A DNA stretch of 64,000 bases from Leifsonia sp. 71-9 (GCF_001898805.1 NZ_MKVJ01000014.1:290410-354409), one strand, 5' to 3'. Positions 8,044-17,465 are shown, counted from the first letter of the stretch. Notes: generated by a model from the letters alone, not told the origin. Translations and numbers: made by a program.

Positions 8044-8607
8044 TCAGCCCTTGGCGGCGGCCTTCATCGCGCGCTTATGCTCGCGCACGCGGGTGAGCGA
8101 GTCGGCGTCCACGATGTCCGCGACGGAACGGTAGCCCTCGGTGCCGTAGTCGCCCGCCGCCTCGCGCCAGCCCGGCGCCTGCAGGTCCTTCTGCTTGCCG
8201 AGCAGGGCGAGGAAGATCTTCGCCTTCTGCTCCCCGAAGCCCGGCAGCGCCTTCAGGCGGCGCAGGACCTCCGCGCCCGAGGGATCGTCGCGCGTCCAGA
8301 TCGCGGCGGTGTCGCCGCCCCAGTCGGAGACGATGGCGGCGGCGAGCGCCTGCACGCGCCCGGCCATCGACCCCGGGAACCGGTGCACGGCCGGCGTCTG
8401 CTTCATCGCCGCGGTGAGCGTGTCGGGATCGAGCGCCGCGATCTGCGCAGGGTCGAGCTCACCGAGACGGTCGCGCAGCTTCGCCGGGCCGGCGAAGGCG
8501 GTCTCCATCGGGACCTGCTGATCGAGCAGCATCCCGACGAGGAGGGCGAACGGGGAGCTGTCGAGCAGGGCGTCCGCGGCCGCGTCGCCCGTGATGTTCA
8601 CTGCCAT
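8044..8607 (-). CDS. HhH-GPD base-excision repair family protein
   Basis: 187 residues with the helix-hairpin-helix element LKALPGFGEQKAKIFLALLG near residues 120-140, as in endonuclease III-like glycosylases. The opening half (LLDSSPFALLVGMLLDQQVP) matches the actinobacterial HhH-GPD-type family. The catalytic Lys and the terminal 4Fe-4S cysteines of Nth/MutY are not evident, so glycosylase activity is uncertain. The start is ATG 8607; a longer upstream reading is shadow coding. Confidence 0.85.
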   Translation of the reverse strand: MAVNITGDAAADALLDSSPFALLVGMLLDQQVPMETAFAGPAKLRDRLGELDPAQIAALDPDTLTAAMKQTPAVHRFPGSMAGRVQALAAAIVSDWGGDTAAIWTRDDPSGAEVLRRLKALPGFGEQKAKIFLALLGKQKDLQAPGWREAAGDYGTEGYRSVADIVDADSLTRVREHKRAMKAAAKG

Positions 8608-8659
8608 GCCCTCATCGTCCCACGGCGTCGGCGGCGGCGCACGGTCGCCCGGCCACGGG

Positions 8660-8875
8660 TCAGGCGACGAGCAGCAGGACGCCCGCGACGGCGGAGAGCA
8701 CCGCGAGCAGCAGCGCCACCCCGAGGAGCACCGCGTGCACCACGAGGAACGGCGTCGCCTTGCCCGCGGCGTCGCGCGCACGCGGGTCCTTGCGGACGCG
8801 GGTGAAGAAGCGCGGCCACGCGAACACGTTGAAGAGCGCGTTGAGGAACAGGACGAGGGCGGCGAAGACGGTCAT
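8660..8875 (-). CDS. small two-helix membrane protein, SCO4848-like
   Basis: 71 residues with two hydrophobic helices (about 3-22 and 44-68). They flank a polar loop with FFTRVRKDPRARDAAGK, which I recognise from the SCO4848-type membrane protein family of Actinobacteria. The ATG at 8875 overlaps the stop of the LysR gene (ATGA), so the two are coupled. No function is known for the family. Confidence 0.75.
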   Translation of the reverse strand: MTVFAALVLFLNALFNVFAWPRFFTRVRKDPRARDAAGKATPFLVVHAVLLGVALLLAVLSAVAGVLLLVA

Positions 8876-9765
8876 CGTCCCTCCAGCGTACGGGACGGCG
8901 CGAACCGCTCCGCCACGAGGTCGAGCAGGGCCGCGGCGGCCGCACTCGGGCGCGGCCGGGCGATCGTCCCCAGCCGCCACTCGATCCGCTCCCGCAGCGG
9001 GACCACGACCGCCCCCTCCGCCGGGATGACCGTCAGCTCGGGCAGCGCGGCGACGCCGAGGCGGGCGGCGACGAACCGCGGGATCTCACCGAGGTCGGAG
9101 AGCTCGGTCGGCACATGCCGCACGATCCCGCGCGCGGCCAGCTCCCGGTCGAGGGTGACGCGGTTGCCGAAGCCTTCGCGCGCATCCACCCACTGCTCCT
9201 CCGCCAGCTCCGACAGCGACACCTCCGCACGACCGGCGAGGGGATGCGACGCGGGCAGCAGGGCGACGAACGGCGAGACGGCGAGCTCGTGCTCGAGCAG
9301 ACCGGGCAGCCGGTCGGGCAGACCGACGAAGGCGATGTCGAGCCGGCCCTGGCGCACCTCCTCGGCCAATCCGGTCGAGCCGCTCGGGGAGGGACCGAGC
9401 CGGAGGTCGACCAGGGGGTGCCGCCGGTGGAACGCGCCCATGATCCCGGGCAGATCCATCATGGTGAGGTTGGTGAAGATGCCGACGCGCACGATGCCGC
9501 GCAGTTCACCGTCCCCGCGGGCCGCATCGCGCATCCGGTCGATCGCGTCGACGGCGCCGCGCGCCTCCCGCAGCACCGCCTCGCCGACGGAGGTGAGGCG
9601 CACCCCGTGGGGGTCGCGGTCGAACAGCGGGGCGCCCAGTTCGCGTTCGAGGGCCTGGATGCCCGCGGACACCGTCGACTGCGCGGCGTACACGCGGTCG
9701 GCGGCGCGGGTGAAGTTCAGCTCCTCGGCGACGGCGACGAGGTACTCGAGCTGTCGGATGTCCAT
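8872..9765 (-). CDS. LysR-family transcriptional regulator
   Basis: 297 residues. The N-terminal winged HTH (about 1-60) reads MDIRQLEYLVAVAEELNFTR with AADRVYAAQSTVSAGIQALE as the helix-turn-helix. A substrate-binding-like effector domain follows. It is divergent from an MFS transporter gene (79-nt gap) and most likely controls that gene. The ATG at 9765 is chosen from the family start MDIRQLEY. Its stop overlaps the small membrane protein gene downstream. Confidence 0.93.
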   Translation of the reverse strand: MDIRQLEYLVAVAEELNFTRAADRVYAAQSTVSAGIQALERELGAPLFDRDPHGVRLTSVGEAVLREARGAVDAIDRMRDAARGDGELRGIVRVGIFTNLTMMDLPGIMGAFHRRHPLVDLRLGPSPSGSTGLAEEVRQGRLDIAFVGLPDRLPGLLEHELAVSPFVALLPASHPLAGRAEVSLSELAEEQWVDAREGFGNRVTLDRELAARGIVRHVPTELSDLGEIPRFVAARLGVAALPELTVIPAEGAVVVPLRERIEWRLGTIARPRPSAAAAALLDLVAERFAPSRTLEGR

Positions 9766-9844
9766 GCGGCAATCGTATCCATCGATCGCAGGTATCGACG
9801 TTATCCGTTGGACTCGATCATGGATCGGGGGCATCCTCGGAACC
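9766..9844. promoter_or_regulatory. divergent LysR/MFS control region
   Basis: 79 nt shared by the two promoters. It contains several ATCGAT/GATC-rich repeats (ATCGTATCC, CATCGATCG, GTATCGACG), suitable as LysR half-sites. TTGGAC followed 17 nt later by GCATCC is a possible MFS promoter. No single operator stands out. Confidence 0.4.
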
Positions 9845-11083
9845 ATGAGCACGATCCGCGAACCCGAGACCTCGTCCCTCCCCGCCTCCCCCGTCCGGCG
9901 CTGGCGGTTCCGCCACGGGACGGGCTTCTGGGTCATCGCCGCCGCGTTCCTCACCGTGATGGCCTTCTCCACCGTGCCGACGCCGCTCTACTCGCTCTAC
10001 CAGGCGCGCGACGGGTTCCCCACCTGGGTCGTCACGGTCGTCTTCGCCGCGTACGCCGTCGGAGTGATCGCGAGCCTGTTCCTGATCGGCCACCTCAGCG
10101 ACTGGGCCGGCCGGCGGCGGATGGTGCTGATCGCCGTCCTCGTCGAGGTGCTGGCCGCGGTCGTCTTCCTCGTCTGGAACGACGTCTCCGGACTGATCGT
10201 CGCCCGCATCCTCTCCGGGATCGGCGTGGGGGCGCTGACGGCGAGCGCCACCGCGCACCTGAGCGAGCTGCGCGCGGTCGCCCGCCCCGCCGAGGGCCCG
10301 CGACTGGCGGGGACGGTGTCCACGGTCGTCAACACCGGCGGCCTGGCACTCGGGCCGCTGATCGGCGGCGCCTTCGCGCAGTTCCTGCCGGCGCCCCTGC
10401 TGCTCCCCTACGTCGTGTTCCTCGTCCTGCTCGCCGTCGCGGCGCTGGCCGTCGCGCTGGTCCCCGAGACGGTCGAGCGCGCTGAGGAGCGCCCCGCCTA
10501 CCGGCCGCAGAGGGTGTCGCTGCCGGCGTCGGCTCGCGGCGCCTTCTCCGCCGCCGCGATCGCCGCGTTCGCCGGATTCGCGGTCTTCGGCCTGTTCACC
10601 TCGCTCGCGCCGAGCGTCGTCTCCGGCGTGCTGCACCAGTCGTCGCATCTGCTGGCCGGCGCCGTCCCGTTCACGGTCTTCGCCGCGTCGGCCTTGTCCC
10701 AGATCGTGTTCGCGCGGCTCCGGATGCGGGCCCAGCTGGTCCTCGCCCTGGTCCTGATGCTCACCGGCCTCGTGGGCCTCGCGGCCGGCGTCCTCCTCGC
10801 GTCGCTGGCGGTCTTCCTGGTCAGCGGCGTGCTCGCGGGGGCCGGGGTCGGCCTGCTGTTCCGCTCCGCGATCGCCGCCACGGCCGCCCTGGCCGCGCCC
10901 GAACGTCGCGGGGAGGTCCTGGCCGCGATCTTCCTGGTCGCCTACGTGGGGCTCGCGCTGCCGGTGCTGCTGGTCGGCGTCGCCCTGATCGTCTGGCCCC
11001 TGGTCCCCGTCCTCGTGGTGTTCGTCGGCGTCGTCGGGGTGCTCGCACTGTTCGGGCGCCTGCGGATGCTGCGGACGGCCTGA
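9845..11083 (+). CDS. MFS drug/solute exporter
   Basis: 412-residue major facilitator superfamily protein with twelve predicted membrane helices. The loop 2-3 signature appears as GHLSDWAGRRRMVL, and motif C-like glycine-rich helices follow. The first helix follows a polar N-terminal tail of about 25 residues. It is divergent from a LysR gene, the usual arrangement for an inducible exporter. The start ATG 9845 gives the family-length protein; the reading frame remains open far upstream but there it is antisense to other genes. The substrate is unknown. Confidence 0.92.
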   Translation: MSTIREPETSSLPASPVRRWRFRHGTGFWVIAAAFLTVMAFSTVPTPLYSLYQARDGFPTWVVTVVFAAYAVGVIASLFLIGHLSDWAGRRRMVLIAVLVEVLAAVVFLVWNDVSGLIVARILSGIGVGALTASATAHLSELRAVARPAEGPRLAGTVSTVVNTGGLALGPLIGGAFAQFLPAPLLLPYVVFLVLLAVAALAVALVPETVERAEERPAYRPQRVSLPASARGAFSAAAIAAFAGFAVFGLFTSLAPSVVSGVLHQSSHLLAGAVPFTVFAASALSQIVFARLRMRAQLVLALVLMLTGLVGLAAGVLLASLAVFLVSGVLAGAGVGLLFRSAIAATAALAAPERRGEVLAAIFLVAYVGLALPVLLVGVALIVWPLVPVLVVFVGVVGVLALFGRLRMLRTA

Positions 11084-11104
11084 CCCCGCGCCTGCGAGGG
11101 CGCG

Positions 11105-11725
11105 TCAGCCGCGGCGGTCCACGATCCGGACCGCCGTGGCGCGCGCGTATCCGCGCTCGACCAAATCGACCTCGAAGCCGGCGAGCCGCTCCAGGTGCCG
11201 GGAGGTCCGCAGAGGGCCCACGTCGAACGGCTCGCACCCGATCTCCGTGACGAGACCCGCCACGAGTTCCTTGGCCGGGTCGTCGTCGGAGGCGAGCAGC
11301 ACCTGGACCCGCTCGTCCGCATCGTCGGCGAGCAGCTCGGCATAGACGGTGTTGAACGCCTTCACGACGCGCGCCCCGGGAGCCGCCTCCGCCATCCGCT
11401 CGGCGAGCGACGGACCCGCGCCGTAGCGGCTCTCGAAGTGCGGCGGGTCGATCGGGTTGCCGATGTCGATCAGCCCCCGCCCCTCCAACTCGGCGGCCAG
11501 CGATCGGACGAGCTCGAGGGCCACGGCATCCTGCACCGCGACGATCACGGCGTCGGAGGCGGCCGCCCCGCGGTGATCGGTCCCGTCGAGGGCCCCGATG
11601 GCGCGCGCGAGCCCGCGGGCCCGCTCCGGATCGCGCGAGCCGACCACGACGTCGTGACCCGCCCGGGCGAGCCGCCGGCCGAGGGCCTCCGTCATCGCAC
11701 CGGTGCCCAGAATGCCGATCCTCAC
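11105..11725 (-). CDS. NADP-binding F420-reductase-like oxidoreductase
   Basis: 206 residues with a Rossmann start VRIGILGTGAMTEALGRRLA (GxGxxxxA type) and the NADP-favouring GSRDPERAR at the end of the second strand. The phrase GARVVKAFNTVYAELL is typical of NADPH-dependent F420 reductases (Fno-like). F420 binding itself cannot be judged. GTG 11725 is chosen because GGAAGGGAG lies just upstream. It is convergent with the MFS gene 21 nt away and stands alone. Confidence 0.85.
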   Translation of the reverse strand: MRIGILGTGAMTEALGRRLARAGHDVVVGSRDPERARGLARAIGALDGTDHRGAAASDAVIVAVQDAVALELVRSLAAELEGRGLIDIGNPIDPPHFESRYGAGPSLAERMAEAAPGARVVKAFNTVYAELLADDADERVQVLLASDDDPAKELVAGLVTEIGCEPFDVGPLRTSRHLERLAGFEVDLVERGYARATAVRIVDRRG

Positions 11726-11812
11726 GGCGTCTCCCTTCCACGGTGACGGCGACGGCACGGGACGTCCGCGGCTGCGCGCGCAGCCGCAGACGTCCCCGGC
11801 CGCAGCCGTCGC

Positions 11813-12652
11813 TCAGCAGTACTCGTAGCGGTACGCGCTGTCGCCCTTGGCGACCACATCCCGGTCGCGCAGGATCACGGAGATGTTCTTGCCCTGCGCG
11901 GCGCACGCCTGCGTGTACGCCGAGCGCGGGTTGTCCGTGTACTCGATCTCGATCACATTGTTGCCGTAGACGGAGGTGTAGGCGCTGCACTCCGTGTTGA
12001 ACTGGCACTCCTCCGCGATGGCGAAGTCGAACCCGATCGTGTTCTTGCCCGCCGAGCCCAGCTCGGTCGTGTTCTTCTGGGCGATGGCGAGCCCCTTCTG
12101 GTGCGCGTGGGCGGCCAGCAGAGTGGCGAGATCGATGTTGTTCTGCTTGGTCAGGAGCTGCGTGCCGCCGCTCTTCGACCGCGTCCAGGAGTCCAGGTTG
12201 TCGGGCTCGACCGCCTGGAAGCCCTTGGTCGCGCAGGAGTCGATCCAGCCGTTGACGATGGCGGCGATCCGGGTGCGCTTGGCCGGGGTCGAGGTGTCGA
12301 GCAGGTACTCGTTCCACTCCGGATCGCCGACCTTCACGCCCTTCGCGTTGCGGAGGATGAGGTCGCTGTTCGCGCCCGCCCACGTCGTGGTGTCGTCGGG
12401 CTGGGTCTGGTACGCGTTCACGTAGCAGACGTTGTACTTGCCGGCCACGGGCGACGCGGTGTGGTCGCGGTCGACGATGCCGACCGACGCCGCCGGTGTG
12501 TAGGCGCCGCCGATCTGGTAGTCGAACTGCGCGTTCACCGGCGGCGGTGCCGGGGTCGCCGCCTGCGCGGCGGTCCCGCCCGCGACGATCGACAGGGCGA
12601 TCGCTCCGGCGGAGAGGAGGGTGGTCAGGGCTGTACGGGATGAGGCACGCAT
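11813..12652 (-). CDS. secreted GH114-like endo-alpha-1,4-polygalactosaminidase family protein
   Basis: 279 residues with a Sec signal peptide (about 1-32, ending TAAQA-AT) and a TIM-barrel of the GH114/TM1410 type. Characteristic phrases are YNVCYVNAYQTQ, the active-site-like GFQAVEPDNLDSW (Glu and Asp) and GLAIAQKNTTELG. Six or more cysteines suggest disulphides outside the cell. Family members cleave polygalactosamine-type polysaccharides, so a role in matrix degradation is plausible but not shown. ATG 12652 is preceded by GGAG at a good distance. An ATG 13 codons upstream lacks a site. Confidence 0.85.
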   Translation of the reverse strand: MRASSRTALTTLLSAGAIALSIVAGGTAAQAATPAPPPVNAQFDYQIGGAYTPAASVGIVDRDHTASPVAGKYNVCYVNAYQTQPDDTTTWAGANSDLILRNAKGVKVGDPEWNEYLLDTSTPAKRTRIAAIVNGWIDSCATKGFQAVEPDNLDSWTRSKSGGTQLLTKQNNIDLATLLAAHAHQKGLAIAQKNTTELGSAGKNTIGFDFAIAEECQFNTECSAYTSVYGNNVIEIEYTDNPRSAYTQACAAQGKNISVILRDRDVVAKGDSAYRYEYC

Positions 12653-12754
12653 CGGTGCTCCGATCTGTGGATGCCCCGCCTCGAGCTTCATCTCTGGCGT
12701 CACGCCCGGCGTTCGATCATTTCGGCGACCGGTAGGGCTCTCCACGGCGCGTTC

Positions 12755-12784
12755 AGACTACGAGAGCGCGGGGAGGCGATGCAA
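12755..12784 (-). promoter_or_regulatory. candidate promoter of the GH114-like gene
   Basis: On the minus strand TTGCAT (12784-12779) and TAGTCT (12760-12755) are 18 nt apart. This gives a leader of about 95 nt before the ATG at 12652. Confidence 0.4.
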
Positions 12785-12807
12785 GACGGGTCTTCGACCG
12801 GTCGTCG

Positions 12808-13683
12808 CTAGTCCGCCGCGACCAGCTGCACGCGGAGGGAGTCCACCCGCGTCGCGATCACGTCGTCCGCCGCCCAGCGCTGGGCCAGCCGGGCCAGGAT
12901 GGCGTCGAGCTCCTCCCGCGTCAGTCCGCTCGCGAGCGCGAGCTGCACGACGAGCTCCTCGCCCGCGAACCGGTGCCCGGGATCGCCTGCGGCGAGACGC
13001 ACGGCGTGCACACCCAGCTCGGTGGCGATGGACGCGTCGAACGCGGCGAACACCTCGGGATCGCGGTCGCTCGGCAGCCACCGCTCCCCGCGCGCGACGG
13101 CCCAGACGGCCGGGCGGCGCAGCACGAACTCGGTCTCGCTCGTCGGATCGAGGACGACGATCTCGGTCTCCTCCGAGGCGGCGGCGAGAGCGACCCGCCG
13201 TCCGTCGGCGGGGACCGGACGCGCGGCCGGGTTCCAGGTCTGCATCGCGGTGACCGACGAGAAGACGGGCAGGACGCTGCGCCCGTCCGGGCCGGAGACC
13301 GTCACGATCGACAGCTCCTGCGACTTGTCGACGGTGAGGCCGGCCTCCGTCGTGCCCTCGTCGCCGAGCTCGGCCACCAGCGGGATCAGGAGCCGGGAGG
13401 CGCGGAGCGCGTCGACCACGGCCTCCGGTCCGACCTCGCCGGCGCGGAAGGCCGCCAGTGCGCCGAGGAGCGCAGGGGGCGCCGTCCCGTCGTCGTCGCC
13501 GAACGGGTTGTCGTCGAACTCCCGGCCCTCCCACGGCTGACCCGCGGAGTCGCCGAGCGACGCCGCGAAGTGCTTCAGCCGATCGGCGCCCTTCTCCGTG
13601 GGCCGCCCGGGCGCGCGGCCGGTGCCGCCCGCCGCGTCGCCCGTCGCGTCGCGGCCGTCCGCCGGGTCAGTATCCCGCGACAT
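12808..13683 (-). CDS. SseB-family protein
   Basis: 291 residues. A disordered acidic/Gly-rich N-terminus (about 1-65) is followed by an SseB N-terminal domain ([21 protein letters not shown]). A C-terminal region ([20 protein letters not shown]) follows, as in actinobacterial SseB proteins. It overlaps the end of priA by 17 nt and is the last gene of the his cluster, an arrangement I recall as common in this order. The molecular function is not known. Confidence 0.82.
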   Translation of the reverse strand: MSRDTDPADGRDATGDAAGGTGRAPGRPTEKGADRLKHFAASLGDSAGQPWEGREFDDNPFGDDDGTAPPALLGALAAFRAGEVGPEAVVDALRASRLLIPLVAELGDEGTTEAGLTVDKSQELSIVTVSGPDGRSVLPVFSSVTAMQTWNPAARPVPADGRRVALAAASEETEIVVLDPTSETEFVLRRPAVWAVARGERWLPSDRDPEVFAAFDASIATELGVHAVRLAAGDPGHRFAGEELVVQLALASGLTREELDAILARLAQRWAADDVIATRVDSLRVQLVAAD

Positions 13684-14413
13684 CCAGCGCCTCGGGCAGC
13701 GTGAACGCCCCGGAGTAGAGCGCCTTCCCCACGATCGCGCCCTCGAGGCCCAGGGAGACGAGCTCGCGCAGGGCGGCGATGTCGTCCAGGCTCGCGATGC
13801 CGCCGGAGGCGACCACGGGGCGCTCGGTGCGGTCCATGACCTCGCGGAGCAGATCGAGGTTCGGCCCGCGCAGGGTGCCGTCCTTCGTGACGTCGGTGAC
13901 GACGTAGCGGGCGCAGCCGGCGTCCTCGAGGCGCTCGAGGACCTGCCACAGGTCGCCGCCGTCCTGCGTCCAGCCGCGGGCGGCGAGCGTGGTGCCGCGT
14001 ACGTCGAGCCCGACGGCGATGGCCTCGCCGTACTGGCCGATCACGTGCGCCGCCCACTCCGGGTTCTCCAGCGCCGCAGTGCCGAGGTTGACGCGGGTCG
14101 CGCCGATCTCGAGCGCCTGCTCCAGGGACTCGTCGTCGCGGATGCCGCCGGACAGCTCGATGTTGACGCCGCGCACCTGGCGGATGACCTTCTTCAGCAG
14201 CGAACGGTTCGAGCCGCGCCCGAAGGCGGCGTCGAGGTCGACGAGGTGGATCCAGTCCGCACCCGCGTCCGCCCACTCGGCGGCCGCGTCGACCGGGTCG
14301 CCGTAGCTCGTCTCGCTGCCGGCCTCGCCCTGCGTGAGGCGCACGGCCTTGCCGTCCGCGACGTCGACCGCCGGGAGCAGGACGAGCTTGGGCGTGTTGT
14401 TGAATTCGCTCAC
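13667..14413 (-). CDS. priA: bifunctional HisA/TrpF isomerase (PriA)
   Basis: 248-residue (beta/alpha)8 isomerase that acts on ProFAR in histidine synthesis. In Actinobacteria, which usually lack trpF, it also acts on PRA in tryptophan synthesis. Visible motifs are [15 protein letters not shown] (catalytic Asp in strand 1), [31 protein letters not shown] (catalytic Asp in strand 5) and [17 protein letters not shown] 14413 has GAGG 8 nt upstream. It lies 56 nt after hisH and overlaps sseB. Confidence 0.95.
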   Translation of the reverse strand: MSEFNNTPKLVLLPAVDVADGKAVRLTQGEAGSETSYGDPVDAAAEWADAGADWIHLVDLDAAFGRGSNRSLLKKVIRQVRGVNIELSGGIRDDESLEQALEIGATRVNLGTAALENPEWAAHVIGQYGEAIAVGLDVRGTTLAARGWTQDGGDLWQVLERLEDAGCARYVVTDVTKDGTLRGPNLDLLREVMDRTERPVVASGGIASLDDIAALRELVSLGLEGAIVGKALYSGAFTLPEALDVAGY

Positions 14414-14469
14414 TGTGTTTCCTCGTTCGGGTCCGCGACGGCGGACGGGGTGACGCGCTCCGGCGTCGG

Positions 14470-15111
14470 TCAGAGAGTGCCGAGCCAGTTGCGCAGCAGC
14501 TGGATGCCGGCGGTGCCGGACTTCTCGGGGTGGAACTGGGTCGCGCTCAGCGGCCCGTTCTCCACCGCCGCGATGAACGGCGAGCCGTGCTCCGCCCAGG
14601 TCACGTGCGGCTTCGGGAAGGGGCCGGTCACCTCGAGGGTCCAGTCCTGCGCGGCGTAGGAGTGGACGAAGTAGAAGCGCTCGTCGTGGAGCCCGGCGAA
14701 GAGTCGCGAGCTCTCGGGAGCCTGGATCGTGTTCCAGCCCATGTGCGGGACCACGTCGGCCTGCAGCAGGTCGACCGTGCCCGGCCACTCGCCGAGCCCC
14801 TCGGTCTCCACGCCGTGCTCGACGCCGCGCTCGAACAGCACCTGCATCCCGACGCAGATCCCGAGCACGGGGCGTCCGCCCGCGAGCCGGCGGTCGATGA
14901 CCTCGTCGCCGTGGGACGCACGCAGCGCGTCGATGACCGCGGCGAACGCTCCGACCCCGGGGACGAGCAGGCCGTCGGCCTCCAGCGCCCGCTTGCGGTT
15001 TCCCGTCAGCTCGACGTTCGCGCCGGCGGCCTCGAGCGCCTTGACGGCGGAGTGCACGTTGCCCGAGCCGTAGTCGAGGACCACGACGTCCGGGGTGCCC
15101 GAAACGCTCAC
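14470..15111 (-). CDS. hisH: imidazole glycerol phosphate synthase glutaminase subunit
   Basis: 213-residue class I glutamine amidotransferase that supplies ammonia to HisF. The nucleophile Cys is in [15 protein letters not shown] and the His-x-Glu pair in [10 protein letters not shown]. It opens with [16 protein letters not shown] 15111 overlaps the hisB stop (GTGA). hisF is not adjacent within this window. Confidence 0.96.
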   Translation of the reverse strand: MSVSGTPDVVVLDYGSGNVHSAVKALEAAGANVELTGNRKRALEADGLLVPGVGAFAAVIDALRASHGDEVIDRRLAGGRPVLGICVGMQVLFERGVEHGVETEGLGEWPGTVDLLQADVVPHMGWNTIQAPESSRLFAGLHDERFYFVHSYAAQDWTLEVTGPFPKPHVTWAEHGSPFIAAVENGPLSATQFHPEKSGTAGIQLLRNWLGTL

Positions 15112-15710
15112 AGCGCGCCCTTGGTCGACGGGATGCCCGACACCAGCGGGTCGAGCGCCTTCGCCTGGCGGAACGCGCGCGCGAACGCCTTGAACTCCGC
15201 CTCGGCGATGTGGTGCGGGTCGCGACCGCCGACGACGGTGATGTGCGCGGTCATCGCGGCGTTGAACGCGATGGCCTCGAAGACGTGCCGCACCATCGAG
15301 CCGGTGAAGTGGCCGCCGATCAGGTGGAACTCGAACCCAGCCGGCTCCCCCGTGTGCACGAGGTAGGGGCGGCCGGAGAGGTCGACGACGGCCTGCACGA
15401 GCGCCTCGTCCAGCGGCACGAGCGCGTCGCCGTACCGGGAGATGCCGCTCTTGTCGCCGAGCGCCTGGCGGATCGCCTGGCCGAGCACGATGCCCACGTC
15501 CTCCACGGTGTGGTGCACGTCGATCTCGGTGTCGCCGTTGGCGCGCACGCGCAGATCGGTCAGCGAGTGCTTCGCGAACGCCGTGAGGAGGTGGTCGTAG
15601 AACGGCACGCTCGTGGCGATGTCGGCCACGCCCGTCCCGTCGAGGTCGAGGCTCAGCTCGATGCTCGACTCACTGGTCTCCCGCTGCAGGCTGGCGGTGC
15701 GATTCGTCAT
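15108..15710 (-). CDS. hisB: imidazoleglycerol-phosphate dehydratase
   Basis: 200-residue monofunctional IGPD. It has the paired metal-binding repeats with [16 protein letters not shown] and [16 protein letters not shown] in the first half. [15 protein letters not shown] and [16 protein letters not shown] are in the second half. There is no histidinol phosphatase domain. The ATG overlaps the hisC stop (ATGA). Confidence 0.97.
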   Translation of the reverse strand: MTNRTASLQRETSESSIELSLDLDGTGVADIATSVPFYDHLLTAFAKHSLTDLRVRANGDTEIDVHHTVEDVGIVLGQAIRQALGDKSGISRYGDALVPLDEALVQAVVDLSGRPYLVHTGEPAGFEFHLIGGHFTGSMVRHVFEAIAFNAAMTAHITVVGGRDPHHIAEAEFKAFARAFRQAKALDPLVSGIPSTKGAL

Positions 15711-16819
15711 GACTGCGAGTTTACTGGGGCGGAGGAGCCGGACGGGCGCCCGAGGGCGGCCAGCGCCTCCAGGAAGGCGGTCGTCTCGGCCTCGGTCCCC
15801 GCGGTGACCCGCAGGTGGTTCGGGATGCCGACGTCGCGGATCAGGATGCCCCGCTCCAGCAGCGCCTCGAAGACCGCGTGCGGGTCCGCCACGCCCCCGA
15901 AGAGCACGAAGTTACTCCCGCTCCGGTGGGGCGCGTAGCCGAGGCGCGCGAGCTCGGTCACCAGGCGGTCGCGCTGCAGGCGGATCTCGCCCACCATCGC
16001 GAGCATCTCGTCCGAGTGGGCCAGGGCGCCGAGCGCGGCCGCCTGGGTGAGCGCGGAGAGGTGGTAGGGCAAGCGCACGAGGCGCAGAGCGTCGACGACG
16101 GCCGGGTCGGCGGCGAGGTAGCCGACGCGGGCGCCCGCGAAGGCGAACGCTTTGCTCATGGTCCGCGAGACGAGCAGGCGGGGCCGGCCGTCCAGCAGGG
16201 TGAGGGCCGACGGCTCGCCGTCGGGCATGAACTCGGCGTACGCCTCGTCGACCACGACGATCCCGCGCGCAGCATCGTAGGCGGCCTCGATGGTCGCCAG
16301 GTCGAGAGGGGTGCCGGTGGGGTTGTTCGGCGAGCAGAGGATGACGATGTCCGGATCGGCGCGACGGATCTCGGCGGCGGCGGTCTCCGGCGTGAGCTCG
16401 TAGTCGGCGTCGCGCGCCCCGGCGATCCAGCTCGTGCCGGTGCCGGAGGCGAGCAGCGGGTACATCGAGTACGTCGGGGCGAAGCCGAGCAGGCTCCGGC
16501 CCGGTCCGCCGAAGGCCTGCAGGATGTGCTGCAGCACCTCGTTGGAGCCGTTCGCCGCCCAGATCCGGCTCGCGTCGAGGCCGTGGCCGAGGTAGCGCGC
16601 GAAGGCCTCGCGCAGCTCGGTGAACTCGCGGTCCGGGTAGCGGTTGACGCCGGTGATGGCGACGGCGACGCGGGCGACGATGTCGGCCGCGACGTCCTCC
16701 GGGACCGGATGCGTGTTCTCGTTCACGTTGAGGGCGACGGGAACGGACTTCTGCGGGGCGCCGTACGGCGTCCGTCCACGCAGATCGTCACGGATCGGGA
16801 GGTCGGAGAGGGAGGTCAC
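15707..16819 (-). CDS. hisC: histidinol-phosphate aminotransferase
   Basis: 370-residue fold-type I PLP aminotransferase. [11 protein letters not shown] binds the cofactor, [13 protein letters not shown] carries the PLP-contacting Asp and Tyr, and [17 protein letters not shown] carries the Schiff-base Lys. It is first of hisC-hisB-hisH-priA-sseB, all on the minus strand. GTG 16819 is used. A short 17-bp tandem repeat lies upstream toward the LysM gene. Confidence 0.95.
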   Translation of the reverse strand: MTSLSDLPIRDDLRGRTPYGAPQKSVPVALNVNENTHPVPEDVAADIVARVAVAITGVNRYPDREFTELREAFARYLGHGLDASRIWAANGSNEVLQHILQAFGGPGRSLLGFAPTYSMYPLLASGTGTSWIAGARDADYELTPETAAAEIRRADPDIVILCSPNNPTGTPLDLATIEAAYDAARGIVVVDEAYAEFMPDGEPSALTLLDGRPRLLVSRTMSKAFAFAGARVGYLAADPAVVDALRLVRLPYHLSALTQAAALGALAHSDEMLAMVGEIRLQRDRLVTELARLGYAPHRSGSNFVLFGGVADPHAVFEALLERGILIRDVGIPNHLRVTAGTEAETTAFLEALAALGRPSGSSAPVNSQS

Positions 16820-16885
16820 CCATCCATGCTAGCCATGCGCCGGTGCAGCTCATCCCACATGACGAACGGCTGCGGGACGGTCACC

Positions 16886-16970
16886 GCCGCGAGCGTCAGC
16901 GGCGCGCGAGGGTCAGCGCCGCGCGAGGGTAAGTGCCGCGCGACGTTCACCGCCGCGCGAGCGTCAGTGC
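16886..16970. repeat. five tandem 17-bp repeats
   Basis: Units near CGCGCGAGGGTCAGCGC run end to end at 16886 (degenerate), 16903, 16920, 16937 and 16954. The last unit covers the stop codon and final codons of the LysM gene. Variation between units is a few substitutions with no length change. The period is not a multiple of three. Confidence 0.8.
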
Positions 16971-17332
16971 GCGTACTGCGCCGGGATGGCGAGCTGCTGG
17001 CCGGGCGAGACGACACCCGACGCGTCGAGGCCGTTGAGCTGGACGAGAGCGGCGATGACATCGCGCGGGTCGGCGCTCGGCGCGACGCGCTCGGCGACCG
17101 ACCAGAGCGAGTCGCCGGACTCAACCGTCACGTGCTGGAAGCTGACGTGCGTCTGCTCGCTCGTGGCGACCGCTCCCCCGCCGTTGAGAGCGAAGGCGAG
17201 GGCGCCGATGACGAGGGGAAGGGCGACGAGCGCCGTCAGGACGGCGCGACCGCGCCGCGTGAGACGGAGCCGCGTGCGTGCACCCGCGGGGAAAGCGGGA
17301 ATCGTGCTGCTCACCATCGCCGTCGTGCTCAT
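16964..17332 (-). CDS. SOS-associated LysM-domain protein (ChiZ/DivS-position gene)
   Basis: 122 residues: a basic N-terminus, one membrane helix (about 33-52), then a C-terminal LysM domain that opens [18 protein letters not shown] and closes SPGQQLAIP. It is divergent from lexA and carries LexA-type boxes in its promoter. This matches the position of M. tuberculosis Rv2719c (ChiZ), C. glutamicum DivS and the YneA type of SOS cell-division inhibitors. I infer that it delays division during DNA damage. ATG 17332 follows GAGGAGG. Confidence 0.88.
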   Translation of the reverse strand: MSTTAMVSSTIPAFPAGARTRLRLTRRGRAVLTALVALPLVIGALAFALNGGGAVATSEQTHVSFQHVTVESGDSLWSVAERVAPSADPRDVIAALVQLNGLDASGVVSPGQQLAIPAQYAH

Positions 17333-17374
17333 GGCTGTGACCTCCTCGTGCAACGCGGATGCGAAGCTTTGTTC

Positions 17375-17405
17375 CGAATGTATCTTCGAATGTTCGAAAC
17401 CGCAA
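17375..17405 (-). promoter_or_regulatory. LysM gene promoter with LexA-type boxes
   Basis: On the minus strand TTGCGG (17405-17400) and TACATT (17382-17377) are exactly 17 nt apart. The spacer and -10 hold overlapping SOS-like sequences: a CGAATGTATCTTCG box at 17375-17388 and TTCGAATGTTCGAA at 17385-17398. Confidence 0.65.
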
Positions 17406-17451
17406 GAGCCGATGCGGTGGAGGAATTCGCCCACGGATTTCGAGACACACT

Positions 17452-17465
17452 CGAACACATGTTTG
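17452..17465. promoter_or_regulatory. SOS box (LexA operator) upstream of lexA
   Basis: CGAACACATGTTTG is a perfect match to the Gram-positive consensus CGAACRNRYGTTYG. It overlaps the -35 element TTTGTT (17462-17467), which lies 17 nt before TACAGT (17485-17490). This is the expected place for autorepression. Confidence 0.85.

Noticed and set aside
4071-8096. Very long open frame on the plus strand (over 1300 codons)
   Set aside because: It is antisense to the nuclease-helicase gene and has the His/Arg/Ala/Gly-rich composition of a high-GC shadow frame, with no recognisable domain.
8608-8781. Longer N-terminus of the HhH-GPD protein
   Set aside because: The extra 58 residues are Arg/Cys/Ser-rich and lie within the neighbouring membrane protein gene read in another frame; ATG 8607 gives the family start.
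16886-16970. Possible CRISPR array
   Set aside because: The repeats are 17 bp, directly abutting, without spacers, and no cas genes are present.
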